Positions 1 through 14,100 of a stretch of 64,000 nucleotides of DNA are shown here, piece by piece. A model generated the notes under the pieces. It was not told the origin of the DNA. It did no database searches and worked only from the letters and a program-made list of their open reading frames with translations. The DNA lies in the NCBI RefSeq assembly GCF_000002985.6, contig NC_003281.10, positions 558,001 to 622,000 on the forward strand, given 5' to 3'. The stretch comes from Caenorhabditis elegans. Its lineage: Eukaryota > Nematoda > Chromadorea > Rhabditida > Rhabditidae. The stretch's first letter is position 1; each line of letters opens with the position of its first letter. The translations under genes were made by a program, and so were the position numbers.

Positions 1-454
1 ATGCACGCTCTCTACATACAGATACTTTAGAAGATATGAAAATTTGTCAATTGACAAAATACTGTACAAAAAATTGCTTTCACTATGCCAGTTGACTTTT
101 TCCGAAAATTTCAGGCCCTTACCCATTTTCCAAAGTCTGTTTACCAGCTGGCGGCAGGGTATTATAATGTGTTTATGCTCATATTATTGTTGCTCTTTTC
201 CTCCCCCATCTCCTAAGAGTCTATGTATTGTTGTGCTCTTTCCTCTCAGGCTCTCGGCCGTCTTGTTACAACCACGCGCAGGTGTTCCGAAATGGCTCCA
301 ATTTCTAAGAGTATGCTAATTTTAGTGAATAAACTCATTTTTAATATTGAAATTTTGGGAATCTACGTATAAAATTGTTTTTTGTTTTTCAATTTAAATT
401 TGGTTATTTCGTAAGTTATGTTTGAAAATAGGGTCCAGTAACATCCAAAGCAGA

Positions 455-600
455 CAAAAATTGCCGTTCGGCAAATCCGGCAAATCGGCAAAGTGCCGGT
501 TTGCTGATTTGTCGGAAATGTTCAATTCCGGCAATTCGCTGGTTTGTCAATTTGCCAGAAATTTTCATTTTGGCCTATTGCCGATTTGACGTTTTTCAGA
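455..600. repeat. GCCGGCAAAT-type inverted repeat
   Basis: Alternating blocks of the type GGCAAATCGGCAAA and TTTGCCGG with AATTGCCGGAATTG-like joints form nested hairpins. The same family recurs at about 3290-3790, 46985-47112, 53105-53290 and 58760-59175 in this window. Confidence 0.7.
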
Positions 601-1517
601 AATTTATTGGACAGTGTAGCGATAGCTCCTATATTTTATAGGACAAAGAGCATTCGGTGTTGTCAATTTCTAAAAGTGTATTTTTCAAACGTATGAAAAT
701 ATTTAGAAAAAGTATCAAAAATTAGCGAACTGTAAGATCTGCAAAAAAGGTCAACTTTAGTAAAATTGAAATAGAAAACTGCTCTTCAGTACTTGAAGGG
801 AAATGTTGAAATGAAATCGACATCCAAAAAATGCTCTCTAAACCTGATAAACTCAAATTTCACCACCTGTACTGCTCTTGTAACTGTATGACCTTTGCAT
901 AAATGTTGCATAAATACATCTGTCTGTTTGTCTGCGTATCACCCGAACATTCCATTGTCTGCCTGGCGTCTCTCAACTCCTCACACGCTCTTCTCACTCG
1001 TCACCTGTACCTCTTCTTGGCGGGAGATTGGCGGACGTTGGTGACACCCTGTACTCTTTCCTCGTTTTCTCTGCCGTCTCTCATTGAGTCTGTATTACTT
1101 TCTCTCTCTCGTGGAATCGTATCTTCTTACCTTTTAATGTACATAAACAAATTTCGCCGGCGCGTGTATATTTGTATGTGTGTGAGGGGTACTATAGAAG
1201 GGCACTGTTCCCTTTTATTTTCGACTCTGAATCTCTTTTTCTCTTGTTGAAATATTAGACAATTTTGGCACTCAAATGAAAAGAGCGATTTTGGATGTCA
1301 AATTTCTCTAACTTATGAACATTCGAAACAAATTCAAACTTGCATAACTTTCCATATTTTATTAGTTGACAACTTTTTGCTAGGACTTTTGATTTTCGGG
1401 TTCTTACAGTTTCTTCATTTGTACAAGTTTTCAACTAAAAAATTAGAGCTTACAAAATTTGCAAAAACTTTGCTACCTCACCTAATAACAGAGGAATGCT
1501 AATTTAAATTTGGTTTT

Positions 1518-1706
1518 GACACGTTGTGAAAGCCTGTCCCATCACGGTTTGGTCTACAAAAAATGCGGGAATCTTTTGCTCAAAAAATGTGTCAGCAGCA
1601 GCACGTTCTTAACCACGCGAAATCAGTTGAGAACTCTGCGCCTCAATTCCCGCATTTTTTGTAGATCTACGTAGATCAAACCGAAATGAGACAATCGGAC
1701 AACACA
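1518..1706. repeat. dispersed inverted repeat, family R (copy 1 of 5)
   Basis: A roughly 190-bp element with imperfect inverted ends. It contains CATCACGGTTTGGTCTACAA, then TGCGGGAA, a GTCAGCA..TTAACCACGCGAAATCAGTTGAGA-like middle, and TTTTTTGTAGATC on the far side. Four related copies lie at 16421, 36940, 41817 and 58091, in introns of different genes or in spacers, so it behaves as a mobile non-autonomous element. Confidence 0.7.
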
Positions 1707-2104
1707 ATTTCTTAAAATAGTTTTTGTTTCAAAATTCCAATTTTCTATGCCATTTTTCGTTTAAGCAATTTTTCAAACAGTTCTAAATTTTGGAAAATTT
1801 CAAGAAAAAGAGCAAACGACCGGTTTTTCGAAAAACTTTTTTTTTCAGTAAATACTTTTGCAAGTTTTTGTAAAATACAAACCAATATTTTTTGTTATCC
1901 AATGTATGGAATTCCAATGACTCATTCAAATTCTTTCCCTCTCTCCCAATTTTATCAATAAGTTTCTTCCGCCATCATTTTTCCGCCTCCAGTACATTTT
2001 AGCAGTTATTTCGAAAGTTTCGTCTAAAACTGCTCTTTTCTTGAATTTTTTTTAGATTTACCTTTTCTTGTTGCTCTTTTCTTAAATTTCATTATAGAAA
2101 ATTT

Positions 2105-2146
2105 CCAGAGACCCATTATATCAAATACTTTTTCTTCTTCCAAAAA
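2105..2146 (+). promoter_or_regulatory. possible trans-splice acceptor and short leader of the Shroom-like gene
   Basis: An AATTTCCAG acceptor ends at 2108, 38 nt before the proposed ATG at 2147. In worms such a site with no upstream donor exon often receives SL1. A cis-spliced 5' exon further upstream is an alternative. Confidence 0.35.
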
Positions 2147-5100
2147 ATGATGAGTGGAGTGCCACCACTAAAGGTAAGAAGATACGTACTTTTTGGTGGG
2201 GTCAAGATTGTAACTGTATCTAGATTTTATCTAGATATACTATTAGATATAATTTATAATATTCACTGGTAATCTGGATAAACAAGAAACAATTTTTTTG
2301 CACTTTTTTAATTAAAAAAAACATTTTAAAAAGTCTTAAACCTTTTTTTAAAAGTTTTCTGAACATTTCGAAGGAACTTTCAACATTTTTCTCATAAGAT
2401 CCAATTTTTCAAAATCCCAAAAATTATCTAGTATCGATTATTTTTCCTGCACATATTCATTCCCGATACCACTTGAACATCTGAGCGGCACGACGGAACA
2501 AAAGGACAGAAAAAAAGTATAGAGGCGCAGAGATACAAACAGTTCCAAATACAATTTATTACGGGCGGTTTGTGGTTTTTTTCGGGTATTTTCGAAATTG
2601 CGAATTTTGGTAGATTAAGCGTTTTTTCATATTCCCTCGGTTTTTTCTAATAGAGCGGCTGTCTATGTAAATTTTACGTCAATTTGAAAAAAAAAGGATT
2701 TTTGTTACAAAGCCAAACCTATTACAAAAAACTGTTAAAAAAATAAACATACGAAAAAATCGGCACAGACAACTGCTCGGCGCAATAAAAACTATTCAAA
2801 ACCGGAAAAAAACCAATTTTTTGAAAATACGTAAGCTTATATTTGTTTTCAATTTTCAGCATTTCAAGCATTAAAATACTTTTTTTTTTAATCATCAAAA
2901 ATCTACACTTTTTCCTAGCCGCCCATGTCTTTTTTATGCCCCCGTCCCCGGCTGGGAACCGTTCAAGTGTCCTGTCAAATACAGTCAGATTAGTGGATTA
3001 AACGGATTATTTATTGTTATTATCCACTTCCTCTCCTTCTCATTTATTTTCCGCTTTTTTGATGTGAAGACAAAAAAAAAACGAGAAAACGAGTTTTTAT
3101 GTCCGCGCCGCGCACCATTTTTTTTGGCGTTCTCGAACACTTTTTCCATGTTATCATGACATTTGTTTTGCATTATCAATTGAATAGTCTTACGTGGTAA
3201 AAATTAATTTTTTATGGTTTTTTAGTTGACAAATTTTGAATAGATTTTATAGTAGGAATGAGCAGTGGGATAGTGTGCGTGCACCAGGAGTATGGAAATT
3301 TTTGGCAAATTGGGAAATTGCCGGAATTGAAAATTTCCGGCAAATTTCCAATTTGCCAAATTGCTGAAAGTTTTCGGAAAATTGTGGTTTTGCACATTCT
3401 TTTTTGGAAATTTTACAAATTCAATTTCAGTCGGCAAAATTGTACGCATATTTTAAATGTTCCTACGTCTATTCTGAAAAGTAAGAAAATTCTGTGAAAA
3501 TATCTAAAGAAAACGGAATAAAAACTCGAGGCACAGTTTTAAATGTTCCGTCTTGTAAATAATCCCTCTGAACATTTCCGGCAAATCTGATATCCGGCAA
3601 ACGGCAAATCGTCAATTTGCCGAAAATGAATAATTCCGGCAAATCGGCAAATTAGCGATTTACCAAAATGAAAACTTCCGCCAATTTGGCAAACAAATTG
3701 CCGGAATTGAAAAATGTGTCGATTTGTCCAATTTGACGACAAAAAATATTTGCCGAACGGCAATTGCGGCCTTATTTTGGCACATAGCTCCAAAAAATAT
3801 TGCAATTTTCCGCTTATGTTCTTTTTTTTTCAAGGCTCCTTTGTTTATGAGATAACTCCCAGAGCAATTGTCTACGTCGATTTCTCAAAATAATTTTTTT
3901 GTTGATAAATTGAGTTTTTTTCTAAAATTTTAATTTTTCTGCACATTTTTTCTACAAATCGTTGTTGAAAATATTTGAAAAATTTCGCGGCAAAACCTGT
4001 GATCCTCTGATTCTTTTTTCGAAACTTCCGACACTTGATCTTCCAACCTTCTCCCCTAATCCACGTGGCATTGTTCTTGGCCCAAGTCACTCTAGTATAT
4101 TCCAATTTTGAAATGTTTGTTGTGTATTTGTCCGGAAGCCATTCCGCTTAGCGCGCGCGTCATTCAAAAAGTTTTCGGTAGTGGAAGGCTCAGGCTCCCG
4201 GAGCTTTTCCGGTTCCTTTGGCTTGTTTCGATTTGAGCCCCCCTACCTGTCACCGACACATGTGAGAATTTATAGTGATCAACATTTGGTCGACTAATTT
4301 TGGATTTTTTTTTCAGATTGAAAAATGTTTAATTTTTTAAATAAGTCTTATGATTGTTGAGATGTGGAAAAAATTTCTTCAAATTTCCAATTTATCTTGT
4401 CGTTTTTACAACTTAATTATTGCCCTAGAAAACCTATAATTGTCAGGTGAATTTGAGAAATTTCTGAAAAATTACAAAAAAAAATTAATATGGAAAAATG
4501 TGAGAACTAAGTTGTGGAAATTTTTTAGACTATTCTGGAAAGTATGGGAAACCTCTAAAATCTTTTGGAACATAAATTTTATACATTTTTTAATTTTCTG
4601 AAAAATTCTAGAAACTTCTGAGAAGTTTCTGAAATCTCTGGAAAATTCTAAAACTTTTTAGAAATATCTAGAAAGTTCCTGCAAACTTCTGAGACCCCTG
4701 TAGAATATTTTGAGAAGTTTTAAAAGTTTCAAAAATAATTTTCGCAAGTTCTGGGAATTTTCTGAATCTCTAGAATTTATTAGGCAATTCTAGAATCTTC
4801 AGGAACAGGAAAAAAAATATAGTAATATTTTTTTGAAAGTTCAAATTTTTTGAAATTTGAAAAATTCCTTTAAAAAATCTAGAAATTTTCTGAATAACTC
4901 TAAAAGTTTTCGTAGGTAAAACTTGAACACTTTGTACTTTTTATTTTACTTTTGTTCAAAAGTTATTCATTTCATAACAATTCAATGAATCATCTTTTCA
5001 TTCTTTTTTTTTTGCTTATGAAAAGAGATTCCGCTTTGAAATTAGACTTTTTTTTTTGTTTTTTTTTCTTTAAATCTCGCACTCTCTCTCCATTCATACC

Positions 5101-8100
5101 ATCTGCGCGGAAAGAGAAAGAGTGAAATAACTCATATTTGTCCTTTATGCCGTTTTGCCCGATGACTCATCGAATTGGAACGATCTGTGTGTATCATAAC
5201 ATGCATTTCTTGCATTTGCAACACACTTTAGCACAGAGTCTTTCTTTGCCTATTTCCCTCTAAATTTTGTATACTTTTGATTATTCGTAAAAAATAAGAT
5301 AAATTCAAACTCAGCGTAAAATTCTGGTCAAGCAGGATTTTGTTTGGGGTCTCTAGCTCAATTTTGAACATTTTTGGGTACTTTAGCTTGATCAACTACT
5401 GTAACCCATCACACAAGACTTTACGACATTTTTCAGAAAAACGGATTTTTTTGTATAATTGAGACATGCTGAATTCAAATTTCATAATTAAACTTTTTTG
5501 ATTTTGCAAAATTCCAATACAATACCCTACTGCACTGTTTCGCAATTTTTTGTTAGTTTGATTTTGAATTTTGCAGGCTTTTTTATCTGAATCAATTTTG
5601 AACATTTTTGAGTACTGTAGTCTGAAAAGTACGCAAACACCGACTACCGTAACCCAATACACCGAATCTCACGACATTTCACAGAAAAGCTCTGAAAATT
5701 TGGCTTGCTACCAATTTTAATATGCTAATTTTGAATTTTGTAATGATATTTTACGAAAATCAATTTTTCACTATATTTCTAGGATCCAATTGTTTTTTAA
5801 TTCACTCTTCTAACAAAAAGAGGAAAATCTGTCATTTTTCTCAGCGAAAAGTTTGAACATTGAATGATGGATCACATTTTATTGTGTATTCCTCCATTTT
5901 CTTTTCCAAAAAAAGATCATCAAACCGGCAGGAGTGGGGAGAGAAAACGGAAGGACATAGAAGAGAGAAAAAGAGACCGCCCGTCTTTCGATTTTCCCTC
6001 CAAAAGTCAACAATACCTTGCAACTTTTTTTAGTGGATAAAAATTAGTTTTAGCAATTGTGAAGGCCTCAAACGCGAATTTTGTATATGAGCAATTTTTG
6101 ATGTCTTTTTTTTTCTGTTTTTTAAAGTAGCTGTAAAACATTTTATTTGAAAAAAAAGCTAATAAAAAGTTGTCAACTGACGAAATATTTAGTGGATTTT
6201 TCATACATGATGCCAGTTGATTTGTTTATCATACCTAGATAAAGCGACCGACACTTCGTAGGCCAAATTTGCAAACGAGCAAATTTCGATGTCAATTTCA
6301 TTAAAAACTTTGGAGCATTATAACTTTTGACTGGTAAGAGCTATCAAAGAGCTGCTAACTGCCACAATACTATTGTATTAATATCTACAATGTTAGTAAT
6401 TGTAATTTTTGCCAGCTCCCTTTATAGTAGTGATATAGCGGCCAACATGTCACAGGCCAACTTACCACATTACATTTTTGAGGCCAATGAGGTGTCGGCT
6501 GCTCTTACTTTGCTTAGTAAGATTTGAAAACTATTTGGTTTATGAACAAAATTGTGAAGAAACAGATATTCCCAATATTTTCGCAGTTGGCAATTTGGGT
6601 ATCTACGTGTACCTAACCCTTAACGTGGATATGAAGATCGTGTAACGTGAACTCATTATCTATGTATACTAACTTTCTATTCATTCCTTAGTTATGTAAT
6701 AATAAACTACTCGTCTTCGCCTCCTTGTTCGGCCTCGAATACATAACAGTATCTTTTACAATTCAAAAGTTACAAAAGTTTGAGATTTTGGTGGAAATCG
6801 ACATCGACTACTGCTCTTTTTTTGTGAAGTCTAACCTCACGAAACCTCACGTCACTAAAATCACCACTTCCAGTTCCGTGTTCCTCATCCTATTTAAATA
6901 CCTTTTTCCCAAGAAACGACACAGCTGTCTCCCAATGTTTTTTCGTCCTTGGGGCGCCCGTGGTCTCTTTCCTGTCTGCGTATCTTCGTCTCGCGCACTC
7001 TCATCCCTCATTTATTACCCCTTGTTTAGTTGGGTGACAATGAAATTGTCTCCTCCTCCACCGATCAAATCCAAATTTCTCACATTCCGATCTCATTTTC
7101 TTTTGGTGGTGAAAAACAAATTTGGACTTTTTTGGAGGGCACACATTCTAGAAATTAGGAACTGGCAAGCATTTTTGGAATTAAACAAAATTATTTATTT
7201 TTACCGGACAACTTACCAGTAGATTTTTAGAGTTTTTAAGGTGTAATCTATTTATTGAGCAATTTAAAAATTTGCAAATTGACAACACAATTTTCTCCTC
7301 AAGATATCTTAAAAACTAGACGGGTTTTCAAAAATTGACCAATTATGAAATGTCCAAAATTGGATTTTTAATGAAATGCTGTGCATTTAAAAAATCTAAA
7401 ATAACCGACGTGGCAAAAATTTTTAATTTGTAAAAACTATGTTTTTTTTTCTTTTAAAACATGTTTTGAAAAAAATCCGAATTTTTAAAGATTTTTTTTC
7501 AGAATCCTACCTTAAAAATATGTACGTTATTTATTTATATAATAAATTGTGATTTTCAGCCATCTCGAAGCTTCCTACCACAAGACAGCGGGCCAATGTT
7601 GCATAGAAGTCCATCTGGGGCAAAGCGGAAGATTCGGCAGAAGAGGGAAGAAGCGTACGTTTTTTTAATACTTTATAAGTGACAAATCTCGCAAAAATTT
7701 GAACAGCAATTTGTGACAAAATTTTAAAGTTGAAAATTGCAAGTTAACGGCTAAAATAGTAGTGAAAATGAATCGACGAGCAATTCCTGTTGTCAATTTT
7801 CGTTTGAAAGTTTGAGCGCTTGTAATCCGAATATCTTAATAAAAAAATTCAAATTTTTTTAGAAATTTTTTTATTTATTAGGTCTCCAAATAAGTTCCGG
7901 GCAAAAATCATAACTTTATTCGCTGCAAATCGTTTTTTATGAAACTTTGGGAATTTATGTTATCAGCCATGATCTTTCATTTGACAATAGTCACAAAAGT
8001 TTTTGATCACCCCAAGTGTCCTAACTCGGAGCCAATTTTTTCAGGCATTTTTCAGATCTCGGTTCTTTTCAGCTTTGAATTGAGGTTTGTGTGCGGATTT

Positions 8101-11100
8101 TTTTTGTTGTTTAGAATACATTATTAGAAAACGACAAAAGTTTTAAAAAAATCCGTCCAAAAAATTTTTTTTGGTTGATCGTCCAAAAATCTTCGAAAAC
8201 ATTTTTTGTCGAAAATTCTAGATTTTTTCTACAAAACTGATGTAACCAAGTGTAAACCATTTTTACACATAAAATTCATTTTAGTTTGAAATTTGAATCT
8301 CAAGAAATATTCAAAAAACTCAAAAATTATCCGAAAAAATTATATTTTTTATTATCATTTTAGTGTATCAAACTAAACTGATGTGTTTTGTATGTGTAAA
8401 AATAGTTTACACTTGGTTACATCATTTTTGTAGAAAAAATCTAGAATTTTCGACAAAAAAATTTTTCGAAGATTTTTGGACGATCAACCAAAAAAAATTT
8501 TTTGGACGGATTTTTTTCCAAACTTTTGTCGTTTTCTAATAATGTATTCTAAACAAAGAAAAATCCGCACACAAACATCAATTCAAAGCTGAAAAGAACC
8601 GAGATCTGAAAAATGCCTGAAAAAATTGACTCCGAGTTAGGACACTTGGGGTGATCAAAAACTTTTGTGACTATTGTCAAATGAAAAATCATGGTTGATA
8701 ACATAAATTCCCACAATTTCATAAAAATCGATTCGCAGCGAACAAAGTTATGATTTTTGACCAGGAACTTATTTGGAGACCTAATACTTTCAAAAGTTAC
8801 AATTACTCAGTTTTTGCCGCTCATATTTTTGAAAGTCTTTGGCCAAAAAAAATGATTCTCCTGCATTTTTTATATTTTATCTGTGTTTCGATTATTCTTA
8901 TCAAAACATTGTAGGGGTCGGAACATGTGACATTTCTTTGGATTTCCTCAAAAGCTTATATTTTTCAAAAATTCGGCAATTTCCCAATACTTTAACCGGA
9001 AATTATGAAAAATCTAAAATTTTTTTGGAGTGTTTCATTATGACATTCGGTCGTTTTGGATCATTATAAGTGTATTTAGACAAAATTCCCACGGGCGCTA
9101 CTCCCTTTGAAGTTAAATAGCTTCTTTCGCACATCTCTGGGCAAAACACAACATTTTACTGATAAAAATAATAAAAATAGAGCAATTTTCAAGTCATATT
9201 CTATTATAAATTTGTCATTTTTGAAATTCGTCAAATGAGAAGAAAAATTTTTCCATACAACTTTTGAGCAAAAAAATATCGCGCCCGGCACTTCGCTGGA
9301 CAAAAAGTGAGAACGAGCAATTATTGATGTCAAATTCTGTTTTTTTTTTTGAAATCGAAGTTTGAAGGGGTGTTTTTTTCCGAAAATTTCACAAATATTC
9401 CTAAACCTCTATTACAAAGAATGGCATGAAAACAATGAACAATTGCCCGAAAACTGCCCGAAAAAATAGAAAGGAATAAAAAATAGTATTTAACAAAGTA
9501 GTAACAACACTAATTTTATGTATAATTTTCCAATTTTCAACGCGTTTTCAAACAAATTAAAAATTCCAGGTCCCGCCCGTCTCCATTCCTCTCCCCATCA
9601 AGTTCATCATCTCAAACTTCGATATCTCCGACACCAACAGAAACATCTTCAAATTATCGATCACTCGTAGATTCAGGAGATTATCAATCGATTCTTCCGG
9701 ATTTCGACCCATCATTTGTACCTGTGCCAACTCCTAGGTAATTCTTTTTTTTTTAATTTTCTTGAAAAATATCAAAAAAAATCAGCAAAACATATTTGTA
9801 TTTGTATGAATTCCATTTTTAACCGCATGACATTAAAATATTTGTTAAAGAGCTTATCTAGGTCAGTGTTTAGTCATGTATACACAGTCAAACAGCGGTT
9901 TTTTAGGCAACTGGCCATAAACTGCACTAGTTTTTACCCCCGCACACGGAGGCGGTTCACACCAGAACGGTTATGCATCCAATTTGGATTTCGTTTTAGG
10001 TCTTTTCCATTCAGTAGTTATGACATTCTTCTTTTCTAGGTCACTTATTCGGTTTTGACTAGGCACTAAGTTACTGTAGAAGAACGCTACATTATCTAAC
10101 TGCAGTTATTTTTCTAACTAACCAGTAAAGTGTCGGACGCTATAACTTTTCCCAGATCGAAAAGCCAATAGTTTGCTAATTATTTTGCCAGGTGACATTA
10201 TTTTGATAATTGGAAAGTTACTTTGGGTTAAAGTTTGAAAAAAAGCGACTGTTACAGTGAGGCATTATTAAGTGATCTACCGATTTGAAATCGACAAAAT
10301 TTCCCATTCTTTCCATCAGCAAAATATAACGGCCGACGTTTTACTGGTAGCACCACGTAGGCCAAGGGTAGAAAATGCCTGTGAATTGTCGGCTGTTTTA
10401 ACTTTGTTCACACAGGAGTTAGAAAGAACTAAACACTAAAGGAATGTAATCAATTTTAAAAAAAATATTTTTCCAGGTGACATATTTTCGTTAGTTGGAA
10501 CGTTACGGAGTTTCACATTGAAAATTGCTCTGCGGAAAATTTGATTTTTTTTGGTATTAGTGTATTTTTAAAAACAATTTTGTGTTAGAAATTGTTTACT
10601 GATATACATTTTATAACCACAGAAATTTCCCATTCTTCCCAATAGCAAAAGTATAGCGGTAGAAAATACTAGTCAATTGTCGGCTGCTCTAACTTTGTCC
10701 CCTCACTAGCTAGAAAAAATTAAGCACTACACAAATGTAGCCAAGATATTGCTGATTTTTGTGTTAGTTTACATTTTTGCAAAATCTCTGCTCGTTGGAA
10801 AGTTACAAGAAGTTAAATTTTAAAAGAAATCGACAAAAAAATTGCTCACTAGCTCAATTTACGTTTTTCCTTATTTCCCCCAAAACGTTAAATTCCAAAT
10901 TCATGGAGATTTTCCAAATTTCCCATCACACACGCGGTGCTTATCATAATTATAATCAATCGAAAGTGCAATTTCTCTTACCCATTCACTTTTCATTTCC
11001 CGTTGAATATCCGTTCCGTTTCATTTTCAACCTATCATCTTTATACGTTGCCAAATTAGAATAATCGGGCAATTTTTACCTACTTTCACTATTTTCACAT

Positions 11101-14100
11101 AAGGAATTGCATCTTGATAATCGCTGGGAGGTGGGTACCAGATTTCTTGAAAAATTTATGAGATATCCTAATTTTATTTGTTAAATTACTCTAGTTTTAC
11201 AGAATATGGAGGAAAATCTAGATTTTTTTAAAAATTTATTTCGATGCTAGAGCTTTCAAAATTAGAAAAATTGATCCGATGCACCATGATTAAAAATTTT
11301 TGCCACAAATTCGGAATTTAATTGTTTTTTTAGTGAATTTTCGTGATATTGTAATCCAAATTCAATTTTTTTAAAAGGCTTGATGTTTTCCGGATTACCG
11401 TAGTTTATAGACAATCATCCAGTTTCTGTCAAAATTCACAATTTCCGTGTTTTGTGGGAAATTAAAACTTTGAACTGAATTTGAATCAAAAATGACTTCA
11501 AATCAAAATGTTTAAAAAAATTTCAAACTTTATCAAAAATTAGACTTCCAAAATGCGCTAGGAATGTAAGCAATTTGGCCGAACCATCTGCGTCTCTCAT
11601 AGCCAATCACATCTCTCGACCCCAATCGGTGTGGAATCTGAATAATTGCGCACTTCTTCTTATTCTTCTTCTTCTCATTTTCCATTTCCTCTGCCGCCTG
11701 ATCTCACGTAATCGGTCTCCTTCTTCTCAGGAGAAAAGGACAAGTTTCTGCTGCTACCCCCTTACGCACCGCGCATCTTTCTGGAACATCCAATAGCTTT
11801 TATCTATTTTCTCATTTACAGTGGTGGCCAAAAGTATATGCCTTTTTGGTTTTTTGCTAATTCTTTATAATTTTCAAATGAGTGTAACTCACAAACTAAG
11901 CACTTTAGGAAGAAAAGTTTGACTGATAAACTGTTGCTTAAACTCTTGTCTACATGTTAACACTTTATCCAACAATTTAAAAAATTTAGGTCAAGAGATA
12001 CAGCGGGAGACACCTCGCGAGTCCATTTTTGGCTATTTCTCTCGAAACGCCTGTAGCTCGAGAATGAGAAGTTTTCATAAGAAAAGTTTTAGTAATAAAA
12101 TAATCTGCAAATATTTTTGTATCACATGCATATAGTCGTTTTTTTTATCAAACAACCTGTAGAATAGAACTGTAAGTTTAACCACGCGCTTCTCAAAGCA
12201 CCGATCTGACCAACTGTTTAAAAACCAGGTCATGTTTTTCAAAAATAAATTTTTGTGCATATATTTTGAATAACTAATTGTATAGTTGAATTTTATTTAC
12301 ATTTCAGCTGAAAAGCAAGTATTAGAAAAATCTAATACACCATTTTTAGAAATTGTTCCCGACGAGTGCTGGTACTCCGCGTGTTTAAACTTACAGTTCT
12401 ATTCTACAGGTTGTTTGATAAAAAAAACGACTATATGCATGTGATACAAAAATATTTGCAGATTATTTTATTACTAAAACTTTTCTCATGAAAACTTCTT
12501 ATTCTCGAGCTACAGGCGTTTCGAGAGAAATAGCCAAAAATGGACTCGCGAGGTGTCTCCCGCTGTATCTCTTGACCTAAATTTTTTAAACTGTTGGATA
12601 AAGTGTTAACATGTAGACAAGAGTCTAAGCAACGGTTTATCAGTCAAACTTTTCTTCCTAAAGTGCTTAGTTTGTGAGTTATACTCATTTGAAAATTATG
12701 AAGAATTAGCAAAAAAACCAAAAACGCATATACTTTTGGCCACCACTGTATGTATAGAAATTTAGTTTTAACGCTAAAATAACAACTTTTTGCATATGAG
12801 CAATTTTCTATGTCTATTTTTGCCGTTTTTGATTTTTCAGCCTTATAGTTTGTCGGGAAAGTTATACCTACCTACTTAGAAAACGTTTTCGACTGACAAA
12901 GTGTGCAGAATTTCGTTATATAACATTTCGTCAGGTGGCAATTTTTATCTGGTCTTGTAGTTTTTGAGATATTATAGTTTGAACAAAAAAGAGAAAATTT
13001 TGCTGTCAATTTTTTTTGTGCAAAAAATTTATGATGAGCATTTTGTTAGTTGTCAGCTTTTTTCTAAGTGTTCTAACTTTTCAGATACTCCGGTTTGAAA
13101 AACAAGCTATTTTTGTTGTCAAATTCCGTTTTTTTAAATTTAGTTTTTTGCAACAAGTACGTCAAATCCCATCCCAAATAGTAATATTTTAGTTTATTGA
13201 TAACATTTTTTAATTTCTTATCAGTAGTTACGTACGTAAAGCAAATAATAATAGTAATAATAAAACCGCACCCAATATTTTTCACATTTTTTTTTGTTTT
13301 TGAAAAATTTTGAATTTTTTTTTTTGAAAACGTATAACTTGTACCATTTTTTAACAATTACCGCAATATTTTAACAAAAATTTTAACAATTTTCCAGACT
13401 CTCCGTGCCATTCTCAGCTTCAATGAGCACATTGGAACTCTCTTCAAGCACTCTCAGCTCACCAGTGACCGCTCCGGCGCCACCTCCACCGCCAACTTCT
13501 AAACCCACTGTTGAGGTTGGTTTTTTTTTTGTTGAAAAATTGAGAGAAGCCAAAAATTATGGAAGTTTTTTTCAAAATTTGAAAACAATGTTTTTTGTTT
13601 TTTTTTAAAGAAAGTTCGAAATTTTTTTAATCCATAATTCTGCTAGTGAGAATTTTGTCTAAATACACTTATAATAACTAAAAACGACCGAATATCATGC
13701 TAAAACACTCCAAAAAAAAAGTTAGATGTTTCATAATTTCCGGTCAAAGTTATGGCAAAACTAAGTAATTGTCACCATTTAACAGCAAATAAAAAATTTC
13801 AAAAGGTTTTTGAAAAGTTTTATTATGGTATTTGGTCACTCTGGCCCCATTGGAGTAGTTTTTAACACTTTCTCCGCTGGCGCTACTCCACTTTAGAATC
13901 CTTAGTTCAATTAACCCATTAGATGCACTAACCAGATGTTAAACTAAAAAAATCGTTTTTTTTTCAACTTCAATAATATAATATTAATATTTTCAGGTCC
14001 ACCCAATGCCAACTGATGAGCGCAGCCCATCGATGGCTTCTTCTTTGAACGGATCAATTGATATCGACATTTACAAGCCAAAGCCTCCAGTGCCAATTAA

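Larger units (their letters stand above)
1..2104. other. upstream spacer of the Shroom-like gene
   Basis: No exon chain with conserved protein character was found here. The stretch at about 900-1250 is rich in CTCT/GTCT pyrimidine tracts, as is common near worm promoters and 5' ends, and a similar short block lies at 170-300. The rest is AT-rich spacer with two dispersed inverted repeats, listed separately. An upstream exon of the + strand gene could be hidden here, but I cannot support one. Confidence 0.4.

Noticed and set aside
3222..3805. Several overlapping Phe/Asn/Arg-rich open frames
   Set aside because: All are produced by GCCGGCAAAT inverted repeats; no splice context or conserved protein pattern.
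6725..7222. 165-codon + strand open frame
   Set aside because: No homology pattern, no good splice boundaries, and lies in an intron; more likely a promoter-like C/T-rich block.
12075..12260. Open frame of 61 codons
   Set aside because: Inside the arm of the Tc1-like palindrome; the mirrored arm gives the same peptide pieces.
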